NCBI GenBank assembly: GCA_017643305.1
Contig: JAEPNQ010000017.1
Location: forward strand, 1-58,792
Direction of reading: 5' to 3'
From: Marinibacterium sp.
GTDB taxonomy: Bacteria > Pseudomonadota > Alphaproteobacteria > Rhodobacterales > Rhodobacteraceae
Length of the DNA: 58,792 nt
The notes under the pieces: model-generated
Databases searched by the model: none
The model's input: the letters and a program-made list of their open reading frames with translations, nothing else
Told to the model about the DNA's origin: nothing
Translations under genes and position numbers: made by a program
Shown here: one piece after another, positions 37,220 through 44,766 of the stretch
Position numbering within the stretch: position 1 is the first letter of the stretch
Layout of the letters: each line of letters starts with the position of its first letter

Positions 37220-38146
37220 CTAGATTTCCCGCCAATGCGGATTCAGCCAGGCGCGTTTGCCTGCGCGGTCGATCAGGCAAACCCGGATCCAGGGAGAGTT
37301 GGCGAGACGGTCGATGTTCACCCGCGTGCGTGTCATGCTTTCGCCATGCACTGCGGCTGTGCCTGCGCCTGCGCCCACCACGATCACTGAGGTTACCGCG
37401 CTGGTATCGACGGTGACATAGCGGCTTTCGTACTGCACACCATAGAAATCCGGCCCGGTCGATGCATAGCTGTGTCCTGCCTTCAGGGCTTCCAGCAACT
37501 GGTCGGGATCGTTGGCTTTGGCTTTAACCATGACCCAGCCGCCGAAATGATCGGGTTCGGTGAAATGCGCGTCGTCGGTGGCGCACAGGTTCAACTGGCG
37601 GCCGTCGGTCAACAACTGGTCCAGCGTGTAGAAACCGTGTGGCCGGTCGCAGCCCATGGCGCAGCCGTGATTGTAAATTTCCACCGCATGGGCGGCTTCG
37701 ATGGTGCGGGCGTCTGCCGTGGTCATTTGCGACCATTCGGGGTGTGCGATGGCCACATAGGCGCCGGCTTTACGTGCGCGAGCAGCGATTTCAGCGCCGC
37801 TTTCCTGGTCATCGACAGGGCGGAAATGGGGGGAATTAGACGGTGCGAAATCTTCTGGTAGTCCAACCGCAAGGATGTGCCACAGTTCGCCGTTTTCCAT
37901 TGCGCCAGAATGCAGTTCGGCCCCAAGAATGGTCGTGAACTGGTCGTCGCGAAATCCCTTGGTGTCGGCGATGGGGTAGCCATAGGCCCCGACGAAATGG
38001 TCGGTCAGCGCGATAAAATCATAGCCTTCGGCTTTGTACCGGCGGCAAACTTCCTCGGGTTCCAATGCGCCGTCGGAAAGGTTTGAATGGGTGTGTAGGT
38101 TCCCGCGCCAGAAGCGGCCGGGGGCGTCAAACATGGCTTCGGACAT
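37220..38146 (-). CDS. PHP-domain metallohydrolase (CehA/McbA-like)
   Basis: 308-residue metal-dependent phosphoesterase or amidohydrolase of the PHP superfamily. Metal-binding motifs in order: NLHTHSNLSDG (residues 16-26), DFIALTDH (about 43-50), GAELHSG (about 74), AIAHPEW (about 132-138) and ATDDAHF (about 189-195). The ribosome site GGAGGGG lies in the 3' arm of a hairpin (CTCCAGA/TCTGGAG, 38153-38171), so translation may be structure-controlled. Carbamate, phosphoester or similar substrates are possible. Confidence 0.85.
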   Translation of the reverse strand: MSEAMFDAPGRFWRGNLHTHSNLSDGALEPEEVCRRYKAEGYDFIALTDHFVGAYGYPIADTKGFRDDQFTTILGAELHSGAMENGELWHILAVGLPEDFAPSNSPHFRPVDDQESGAEIAARARKAGAYVAIAHPEWSQMTTADARTIEAAHAVEIYNHGCAMGCDRPHGFYTLDQLLTDGRQLNLCATDDAHFTEPDHFGGWVMVKAKANDPDQLLEALKAGHSYASTGPDFYGVQYESRYVTVDTSAVTSVIVVGAGAGTAAVHGESMTRTRVNIDRLANSPWIRVCLIDRAGKRAWLNPHWREI

Positions 38147-38152
38147 CGGCCC

Positions 38153-38171
38153 CTCCAGACTGTCTCTGGAG
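38153..38171 (-). promoter_or_regulatory. Hairpin overlapping the PHP-gene ribosome-binding site
   Basis: CTCCAGA-CTGTC-TCTGGAG, perfect 7-bp stem. On the minus strand the 3' arm contains GGAG directly next to GGGG, 7 bases before the ATG at 38146. It could mask the ribosome site. Regulation is inference. Confidence 0.4.
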
Positions 38172-38228
38172 AAGTGCTAATGCATGTTCACATGACACCG
38201 CAATGACAGATCGCAAGGCTTCCGGTTT

Positions 38229-38450
38229 TCAGAGCGGGCTGCCCCCGAAAACATATCGTGCAATATCATGCCGTCGCAGGCCGCGCTGCGCCAGTTCTTC
38301 ATCACTGAGGGCGAGCAGGGCTTCGACCTGCCGCATCTTTTCCTGTGCATGTGGAACAGTAATAAGTGCACGGCCAAAAGCGCGAAGGCCGTCTGCGATG
38401 CTGTGCAGTACCCCGGTGTAGCTGCCTGTCGTCGTGGAAACATCCGCCAT
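38229..38450 (-). CDS. DUF1127 small protein
   Basis: 73-residue protein with the C-terminal DUF1127 pattern: QVEALLALSDEELAQRGLRR then HDIARYVFGG. Related DUF1127 proteins in Rhodobacter affect stress responses and RNA turnover (CcaF1), which is family knowledge, not shown here. ATG 38450 gives MADVSTTTGSYTGVL. The frame continues to 38807 but only the last part is DUF1127-like. Confidence 0.75.
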   Translation of the reverse strand: MADVSTTTGSYTGVLHSIADGLRAFGRALITVPHAQEKMRQVEALLALSDEELAQRGLRRHDIARYVFGGSPL

Positions 38451-38488
38451 GTTTTTGCCTGACCTTAGAACCCTTGTTGCACACAATA

Positions 38489-38528
38489 TATGCTGCGCCT
38501 GCAAAATGAACAATTGCAGTGCAGCATA
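38489..38528. other. Long imperfect hairpin between AhpD-like and DUF1127 genes
   Basis: TATGCTGC (38489-38496) pairs with GCAGCATA (38521-38528), and inside it CTGCAA (38499-38504) pairs with TTGCAG (38514-38519), leaving a 9-base loop. It occupies the centre of the 107-bp gap. It could end the upstream transcript, shape the DUF1127 leader, or be a small RNA. No T run follows. Confidence 0.5.
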
Positions 38529-38557
38529 CCTGCCATGCGTCTCGGGCAATCCTTGGG

Positions 38558-38953
38558 TCAGGCCTTGAAGGCGTCGTCTACCTGTGTTTGCAGGCCAGTC
38601 ACCAATGCGTTGGTCTGTGCCGCCATGCCGATCACGGCCAACAGTTCCCCATGCATGTCCGGTGTCATGCCTTTGGCCTTGGCTGCAGCAGTGTGGGAAT
38701 GCACGCAGTAGGAACAGCCATTGGCAGTTGAGATGGCGACATAGATCATTTCCTTGACCAGCGGATCCAGTGCGCCGGGGGCCATGACGATCTTCAAGCG
38801 TTCCCATGTGGCCTTGAGCAAGGCGGGGTTATGCGCCAGGGAGCGCCAGAAATTGTTGATGAAATCCGTACCGCGCGTGGCCCGGATATCTTCGAAGACG
38901 GCCAGCGCCTCGGCGCTGACCTCTTCATCTGTCAAAAGTGGAACAGTTCCCAT
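38558..38953 (-). CDS. AhpD-like carboxymuconolactone decarboxylase family protein
   Basis: 131 residues, all-helical. It carries the redox-type motif CSYCVHSHTAAA (about 80-91), where CxxC plus His is the AhpD active site, so a peroxidase-reducing or thiol role is likelier than decarboxylation. It overlaps the stop of the cyclase gene (TGATG), so they are co-translated. Biological partner unknown. Confidence 0.82.
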   Translation of the reverse strand: MGTVPLLTDEEVSAEALAVFEDIRATRGTDFINNFWRSLAHNPALLKATWERLKIVMAPGALDPLVKEMIYVAISTANGCSYCVHSHTAAAKAKGMTPDMHGELLAVIGMAAQTNALVTGLQTQVDDAFKA

Positions 38954-39768
38954 CAGACCATCACAAACACGCGGCAGGGACCGCCGCTGCCACCTTTGTG
39001 GGTTCCTGCGCCGACCACCAGCTTGGCCCCAGCATCTGGGACCTTGTCCAGCCCAGCGAGGTTTTCTATCCCGTATCGGTTTGTGGGCAGCCAGGCGTAG
39101 TGCGTGGCGAAATCCGCGCTTGGCCCGTGATCCAGCGACAGCGTGTCAACGGCGATGGCGACCGCGCCGGTTTGTTCCATAAGCATCTGAGCGGCTTCAA
39201 CGTGAAATCCGGGAAAGTGCATTTTTTCATCTGCACCGACATTGCGGTAATCGTCACAGCCGGTTTTCCCGGCCCAGCCCGAATGCATTGCGACGCAGGC
39301 CTTGTCGGGGATGTCGCCATTGGCTGCGATCCAAGCACTCAGATCGTCGGGTGTGACTTGCGCGTCAGGGTTATCTTCGGCCTTGGCGGCAATGTCGACC
39401 ACACAAAGCGGAACAACGAGGTTTGCAACCGGGATTTCATCCACCGACTGGCCATCGGCCGAGAAATGCAGCGGCGCGTCGATGTGCGTTCCAGTGTGTT
39501 CGTTGATGGCAAGGTTGAACAGGTTGAACCCGTTTTCCTTGTAATTGAACGCCTGGTTGATCTCGATCCCAGGTGCGCCGAAATAGGTCGGGAAGGTTTC
39601 GTCATAGACATGCGTCATGTCCACGACGCCGCCATGTCCGGCAGCCATTGCGCTGGGGGCTGAAACAACGCTGCCGACTGCGGCGGCGGCTCCGGCGCTG
39701 GTCTTGAAGAAATCCCGCCGCGACAGCATTTGCTCCCTCACGGCATTCATTACGCAGACATCACACAT
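38953..39768 (-). CDS. Tat-exported cyclase/kynurenine-formamidase-family hydrolase
   Basis: 271 residues. A twin-arginine signal (LSRRDFFKTSAGAAAAVGS, residues 15-33) directs export. The cyclase-family metal motif is NEHTGTHIDAPLHF (about 89-102), preceded by DMTHVYDETFPTYFG and followed by ALDTL-type and DHG residues near 200. Members hydrolyse amides such as N-formylkynurenine; the exported form and the AhpD-like neighbour are unusual for that role. ATG 39768 follows GGGAG. Confidence 0.85.
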   Translation of the reverse strand: MCDVCVMNAVREQMLSRRDFFKTSAGAAAAVGSVVSAPSAMAAGHGGVVDMTHVYDETFPTYFGAPGIEINQAFNYKENGFNLFNLAINEHTGTHIDAPLHFSADGQSVDEIPVANLVVPLCVVDIAAKAEDNPDAQVTPDDLSAWIAANGDIPDKACVAMHSGWAGKTGCDDYRNVGADEKMHFPGFHVEAAQMLMEQTGAVAIAVDTLSLDHGPSADFATHYAWLPTNRYGIENLAGLDKVPDAGAKLVVGAGTHKGGSGGPCRVFVMV

Positions 39769-39838
39769 TCGTCGTCTCCCTTTTATTGCGCTTACGCTGG
39801 AACTACGCAGGGCAAGACTACCGTGATGTGCAATTCGA

Positions 39839-40702
39839 TCAATCTTGGCTTGGGTTTGCCGTACGATCCGTCAGGATGAAGCCGACACCGACGATGACAA
39901 TCGCGCCACCCACCAGCGCCATACCTGCCAAACGTTCACCGAGGAAAAGTACGCCGCCCAACACACCGAAGACCGGCAGTAGCAAAAGAAACGGGGCAGC
40001 GTGGGACACCGGGTTGCGGCGCAGCAATGTGTACCACATGCCGTATCCCAGCGCCGTCATGACCAGCCCGAGATAGAGCACGGTGACCCAGACGACCGGG
40101 TCTGCCTGGCGGATTGCATCTGCCTGACCGGTTTCGATCAGAAGCGACATAAGCAGCAGTTGGGGTGTGGCCATCACTGCGACCCAGGCGGTGGTGGTTA
40201 ATCCGTCGAGCCCCTGAAGGTGCCGAACCATGGCCTGCCCAAACGCCCAGGAGATGGATCCGCAGATCACCATCAACACCGCGCCCCAGGCGGCGGCGAC
40301 TTCGGGTACGCCCGCGATCAGCGTCACACCGGCAAAGGCCACGGCGATCCCGATCCATTTGCGCAGACTGGTGCGTTCGCCCAGCACCAACGCACCGATC
40401 AGGGTCAGGAATGGGACCTCCAGTTGTAGGATGAGCACCGCGACTGACGCGTCCAGCGCCTTGAGCCCAGTGAAGACCAGCGAATACTGAATCGCTGCGG
40501 AGACCACCGCGATCCAAAAAAGCCGTGCAAAATGCCCGCGCGGCACTGGTACGAACCAGACCAGCACAAAGGCGGTCAGCCCGAAGCGGAAAAACATCAG
40601 CAGGATCGGGGGAAAGGTTTCGATGGCCGCCTTGGCAAACACCAGGCCCATCCCCCAGACCAGTGCAACACCGACACCTAGGCCGATGTCGCGTGGGCCC
40701 AT
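39839..40702 (-). CDS. EamA-family (DMT) drug/metabolite exporter
   Basis: 287-residue inner-membrane transporter with ten predicted helices in two EamA repeats (GLGVGVALVWGMGLVFAKAA at the start; MALVGGAIVIVGVGFILTD at the end). It starts 5 bp after the stop of the aminotransferase gene; an earlier in-frame start at 40720 would overlap it. Co-transcription with the aminotransferase suggests export of an amine or amino acid related to that pathway, which is inference. Confidence 0.82.
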   Translation of the reverse strand: MGPRDIGLGVGVALVWGMGLVFAKAAIETFPPILLMFFRFGLTAFVLVWFVPVPRGHFARLFWIAVVSAAIQYSLVFTGLKALDASVAVLILQLEVPFLTLIGALVLGERTSLRKWIGIAVAFAGVTLIAGVPEVAAAWGAVLMVICGSISWAFGQAMVRHLQGLDGLTTTAWVAVMATPQLLLMSLLIETGQADAIRQADPVVWVTVLYLGLVMTALGYGMWYTLLRRNPVSHAAPFLLLLPVFGVLGGVLFLGERLAGMALVGGAIVIVGVGFILTDRTANPSQD

Positions 40703-40706
40703 CGCG

Positions 40707-42059
40707 TCAGAGCGAGGCAAACCCGGCGTCCAGCGCGTTGAGCACCACGTTCACGTCGTCTTCGGTCAGCACCAGCGGCGGTGACAGGATCAGGTTGGGG
40801 CCGGATACGCGGACCATCGCTCCGGCCTTGTATACCGCATCCTGCAATTTGAACGTCACTTCCTTGTCGATTGGTGTCTTTGTAACCTGGTCACTGACCA
40901 GCTCCATCGCCAGCATCAAACCGTGCCCGCCCCGGACATCGCCGATGATGTCGTATTTGTCCTGCAGCGCCAGCAACCCGGTGTGAAACTGCTGCCCCCG
41001 CGCGGCGGCGTTGCTGGGCACATCCAACTTGATGGTTTCCGCCAGACAGGCCAGCGCCGCAGCCGCACCCACAGGGTGGCCGGAATAGGTGTAGCCGTGC
41101 CCGATATTCGCTGTGCCGGTGGTGTCCTGTTCAAAGGTTTGCGCGATCTCTTCGGAAATCATAACCGCACCGAACGGGAAATAGCCGTTGGTGATGGCCT
41201 TGGCAGTCGCAGCCATATCGGGCTGTACGCCCCAGTGGCGCGACCCAGTCCAATCGCCTGTGCGCCCAAAGCCGGTGATGACTTCGTCGGCAATCAACAG
41301 GATGCCGTTCCTGCTGCAAATCTCGCGCACGCCCGGCATGAAGCTTTCATGCGGGGGGATTACGCCGCCTGCGCCCAGCACGGGCTCCATGATAAAGGCC
41401 GCAATCGTATTGGCGCCTTGGAAGGCAATCTCATCCTCCAGAGCGGACAGGCACAGCTGCGCCAGCTTTGCCGGGTCCGGTTCATTGAACGGGTTGCGAT
41501 AAGTGTAAGGCGCGGGAATCTGGAAACAGCCCGGCAGCAGGGGTTCGTAATTGGTGCGGAAATTTGCGTTGCCGTTCACACTGGCCCCGCCGAAATGCGT
41601 GCCGTGATAGCCTTTCTTGAGGCTTAGGTATTTGACGCGACCTGCTTCGCCCCGGACCTTGTGGTATTGCCGGGCGAGGCGCAGGGCGGTTTCCACGCTG
41701 TCAGATCCGCCAGAGGTATAAAACGCGCGGCTCAGCCCGTCGGGTTCGAAGAAGTCCCGCAGTTCTTCGGCCAGTTGGATTACGTTGTCATTCGTCGTGC
41801 CCCGGAAGATCGAATAATAGGGCAGGCGGTCCAGCTGCGCGGCGATCGCGTCTTTGACCGGCTTGCAGGAGAAGCCAAGGTTCACGTTCCACAGGCCACC
41901 CACAGCATCGACCACCTCGTGCCCATCGATGTCGGTTATGCGTACACCAGACGCGCCGGTAACAATGGTGGGTGGGTTTGCAAGGCTGTCGGCCGGATGT
42001 GCCATCGGGTGCCACAGGGACCGTGCGTTCATTTCCTTCAGGTAATTGGAATCTTTCAT
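40707..42059 (-). CDS. Class III PLP aminotransferase (omega-amino acid/amine:pyruvate type)
   Basis: 450 residues. GSDSVETALRLARQYH (118-133) binds the PLP phosphate side, Asp258 in LLIADEVITGFGRTG contacts the pyridine nitrogen, and Lys287 in ATAKAITNGYFP forms the Schiff base. LWHPMAHP near the start is typical of taurine, beta-alanine or putrescine-pyruvate transaminases. With a divergent aldehyde dehydrogenase and an IclR regulator it could convert an amine or omega-amino acid to an aldehyde and then an acid. Confidence 0.85.
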   Translation of the reverse strand: MKDSNYLKEMNARSLWHPMAHPADSLANPPTIVTGASGVRITDIDGHEVVDAVGGLWNVNLGFSCKPVKDAIAAQLDRLPYYSIFRGTTNDNVIQLAEELRDFFEPDGLSRAFYTSGGSDSVETALRLARQYHKVRGEAGRVKYLSLKKGYHGTHFGGASVNGNANFRTNYEPLLPGCFQIPAPYTYRNPFNEPDPAKLAQLCLSALEDEIAFQGANTIAAFIMEPVLGAGGVIPPHESFMPGVREICSRNGILLIADEVITGFGRTGDWTGSRHWGVQPDMAATAKAITNGYFPFGAVMISEEIAQTFEQDTTGTANIGHGYTYSGHPVGAAAALACLAETIKLDVPSNAAARGQQFHTGLLALQDKYDIIGDVRGGHGLMLAMELVSDQVTKTPIDKEVTFKLQDAVYKAGAMVRVSGPNLILSPPLVLTEDDVNVVLNALDAGFASL

Positions 42060-42133
42060 CTTGGCGTCCTCAAACAGTCAGGGTGAAGCGCGCCGCGCGC
42101 GCGGGAAGCGGTGCGGGGCATGATTTGGTGCGG

Positions 42134-42913
42134 TCATGTTGGTGCACCAGTGGGGTAATCTGCGGGCAGCGCGCCACCGGTTCGGTGGGTCAGTTCCCGC
42201 GTGCCAGCGATCACAGCGGCGTGGATGTGGGCGGCGGTCGCGTTGGTCATCCGGGCATAAGGCGCGGCTACGGCCAGTGCGCCCAGCGGCTTGCCGTCGG
42301 GTCCGAAAACAGGAGCGGCGTGAGAATGTACTTCCGCCTCGAACAGCCCCCGGCATTCCGCGACGCCGGTCAGCCGCGCGGCGTCTAAGGCGGCCCGGAC
42401 TGCCGCGCTGTCTGTGACCGTTTCTTCGGTGTAGGCGGGCAGAGGTTGCGCCAGAGTTTCGTTCACGAAACCCGGATCTGAAAAGGCCAGGACCGCCAGG
42501 CCCGACCCGGTTGCGTGAAAGGCCAAATCAGTTGCGTTTTCCATGGTGACGCGGGTGGCGTGGGCCTGGCTGTAAGCATAGGTCAGCGCACTGAGCCGCG
42601 TGCCCCTGATGACCGACATATGTGCGGTTTCGCCTGTTTCGTCGCTGAGCGCGCGCACCACTTCGCGCGCGACGGTCAACAACGGCACCGACGCTTCGCG
42701 CAGGGCAGCCAGCCGCAAGACGCCAGGGCCCAGCCGATAAGCGCGGTCTGGGCCGACCTGTTCCACGATCCCCTGTGACTGAAGCTCCGACAGCAGGCGA
42801 TAGGCGGTGGCCTTGTTCATACCTGACAGCCGTGCCACATCGCTCAGCCCAATTTCGGGCTGTTCCATGCTGAAGAGGTTCAGCAGCGAAAGAGCTTTGG
42901 CAACGGTTCCCAT
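42134..42913 (-). CDS. IclR-family transcriptional regulator
   Basis: 259 residues. N-terminal winged helix (AKALSLLNLFSMEQPEIGL, then ARLSGMNKATAYRLLSEL, residues 5-50) and C-terminal IclR effector domain (ETAHMSVIRGTRL, then PVFGPDGKPLGALAVAAP). ATG 42913 is favoured over TTG 42925. It is divergent from the aldehyde dehydrogenase, and two overlapping inverted repeats lie in the intergenic region, so local control is likely. Confidence 0.88.
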   Translation of the reverse strand: MGTVAKALSLLNLFSMEQPEIGLSDVARLSGMNKATAYRLLSELQSQGIVEQVGPDRAYRLGPGVLRLAALREASVPLLTVAREVVRALSDETGETAHMSVIRGTRLSALTYAYSQAHATRVTMENATDLAFHATGSGLAVLAFSDPGFVNETLAQPLPAYTEETVTDSAAVRAALDAARLTGVAECRGLFEAEVHSHAAPVFGPDGKPLGALAVAAPYARMTNATAAHIHAAVIAGTRELTHRTGGALPADYPTGAPT

Positions 42914-42975
42914 GTGACCCTGCAACTTTGGTCTTGCGATTTGTCCCGTACCGCCTGGGCCCGGGCGCCTTTCAC

Positions 42976-43035
42976 TTGACGCGACGCCTGTCGCCCTGTC
43001 AAATTAAAAGGAACCGGCGGTTCAATTAATGAACC
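42976..43035 (+). promoter_or_regulatory. Promoter with two overlapping IclR-type inverted repeats
   Basis: TTGACG (42976-42981), 17-base spacer, TCAAAT (42999-43004) is a plausible sigma-70 promoter for the aldehyde dehydrogenase. Just downstream GAACC-GGC-GGTTC (43011-43023) and GGTTC-AATTAAT-GAACC (43019-43035) share the central GGTTC arm. Repression by the neighbouring IclR protein at the start site is the natural reading; it is not proven. Confidence 0.55.
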
Positions 43036-43054
43036 AACGCGATTGGAGCCCCCC

Positions 43055-44539
43055 ATGACCGATCAAAGCCAGATCGACGCGCTGCGCACACGTGTTATCC
43101 CTCCCCAGAAACTGTTCATCGATGGCGGCTGGCGCGATGGGGGCGGGGCGCCGGTGCAGGTGACCTCTCCCATCGATGGGCGGGTGCTGACAACGCTTCA
43201 GGGGGCTAGCCGCGATGATGTCGACTCGGCTGTTTTGGCCGCGCGGGTGGCGTTTGAGGACGGGCGCTGGTCGGGTCAGCCACCTGCGGCACGAAAAAAA
43301 GTATTGTATGCGATTGCCGAGCGGATAGAGGCAGAAGCGCTTGCGCTTGCCGTTCTGGGCATTCGCGACAACGGCACCGAACTGGCCATGGCGTTAAAAG
43401 CGGAACCGGGCAGTGCGGCGGGGACGTTTCGATATTATGCCGAAGCACTGGACAAGATTCCGGGGGAGATTGCCCCAACAGCGGCCAATGTCCTTGGGCT
43501 GGTGCACCGAATGCCGGTGGGGGTGGTGGGCGCGATTGTGCCGTGGAACTTCCCGCTGATGATCGGCGCGTGGAAGCTGGCTCCGGCGCTGGCGATGGGC
43601 AATTCTGTGGTGTTGAAACCCGCGGAAACCGCGTCGCTTTCGCTTCTGCGGCTGGCTGAGATCTGTGCGGAATGTGGGCTGCCGGACGGGGTGCTAAACG
43701 TCGTGACCGGGATCGGAGTTGAGACGGGGGATGCGCTCGCGCGGTCGATAGGGTGCGATGTGCTGACCTTCACAGGCTCTGGCATGACAGGGCGCAAGTT
43801 GCTGGAGGCGTCGGCGCAATCCAACCTCAAGCGTGTGTATCTGGAGCTGGGGGGCAAATCGCCCAATATCGTGTTCGCAGATGCGCCGGACTTGCAGCAG
43901 GCGGCGCGCGTGTCAGCCGCGGGGATTTTCCGCAACTCCGGTCAGGTCTGTGTGGCCGGCTCCCGGTTGCTGGTGCAGGACAGCATTCACAATGAATTTG
44001 TTGCGCTCTTGCAGGAAGAGGCGGAGAAATTGCGCGTTGGCGACCCGCTGGCACCCGATACGCAGGTGGGTGCGGTAAATTCCGAAGTTCAGTTGGCACG
44101 TAACCTGCAATTCATGGACACGGCCCGCGCTGAGGGCGGCAACGTGGTGACCGGCGGTCGGCGCATTCTGCAGGACACGGGTGGCACCTACATGTCACCC
44201 GCTATCGTCACGGATGTCACCTGCGATGCGACCCTGTTCCAGCGCGAAGTGTTTGGTCCAGTTCTGGCCGTCACGCGCTTCTCTGGTGAAGCTGAGGCCA
44301 TCGCGTTGGCCAACGCCACCGATTTCGGGCTGGCGGCGGCGGTCTGGACTGCAAACCTGTCCCAGGCACATCGGATGATTGCCGCGATCCGGGCGGGAGT
44401 TGTGCATGTGAACACCTATGGTGGTGCCGACAATACCGTGCCTCTGGGTGGTGTCGGACAATCCGGCAACGGACATGACAAATCGCTGCATGCCTTGGAA
44501 AAATACGTGGACCTGAAGACTGCCTGGATCCAGCTTTGA
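43055..44539 (+). CDS. NAD(P)-dependent aldehyde dehydrogenase
   Basis: 494 residues. PWNFPLMIGAWK (163-174), FTGSGMTG (239-246), catalytic Glu264 in LELGGKSP and nucleophile Cys299 in NSGQVCVAG are all present. ATG 43055 follows TTGGAG. Likely oxidises the aldehyde made by the divergent aminotransferase, such as a gamma-aminobutyraldehyde or betaine-like aldehyde; the exact substrate is unknown. Confidence 0.9.
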   Translation: MTDQSQIDALRTRVIPPQKLFIDGGWRDGGGAPVQVTSPIDGRVLTTLQGASRDDVDSAVLAARVAFEDGRWSGQPPAARKKVLYAIAERIEAEALALAVLGIRDNGTELAMALKAEPGSAAGTFRYYAEALDKIPGEIAPTAANVLGLVHRMPVGVVGAIVPWNFPLMIGAWKLAPALAMGNSVVLKPAETASLSLLRLAEICAECGLPDGVLNVVTGIGVETGDALARSIGCDVLTFTGSGMTGRKLLEASAQSNLKRVYLELGGKSPNIVFADAPDLQQAARVSAAGIFRNSGQVCVAGSRLLVQDSIHNEFVALLQEEAEKLRVGDPLAPDTQVGAVNSEVQLARNLQFMDTARAEGGNVVTGGRRILQDTGGTYMSPAIVTDVTCDATLFQREVFGPVLAVTRFSGEAEAIALANATDFGLAAAVWTANLSQAHRMIAAIRAGVVHVNTYGGADNTVPLGGVGQSGNGHDKSLHALEKYVDLKTAWIQL

Positions 44540-44766
44540 TTTGATCTAATGTTCCGACCGCCGGCGTTGGACGATCCCGCAATTGCCCTTGGCGGGATTA
44601 TCGTTGTGGTGTCTACGTTATCCCCGGTATGACATTGTGAAACTTAATTCCGCATGCCGGAACTGTAGTCTTGATCGTGACGTTAGGTCTTGTACAGAAA
44701 GATATGGAACCAATTGCGCTGGGTAGCGCTGTGGGATTTACTTTGTCGAGCCAAAGAGGAGGGCAC

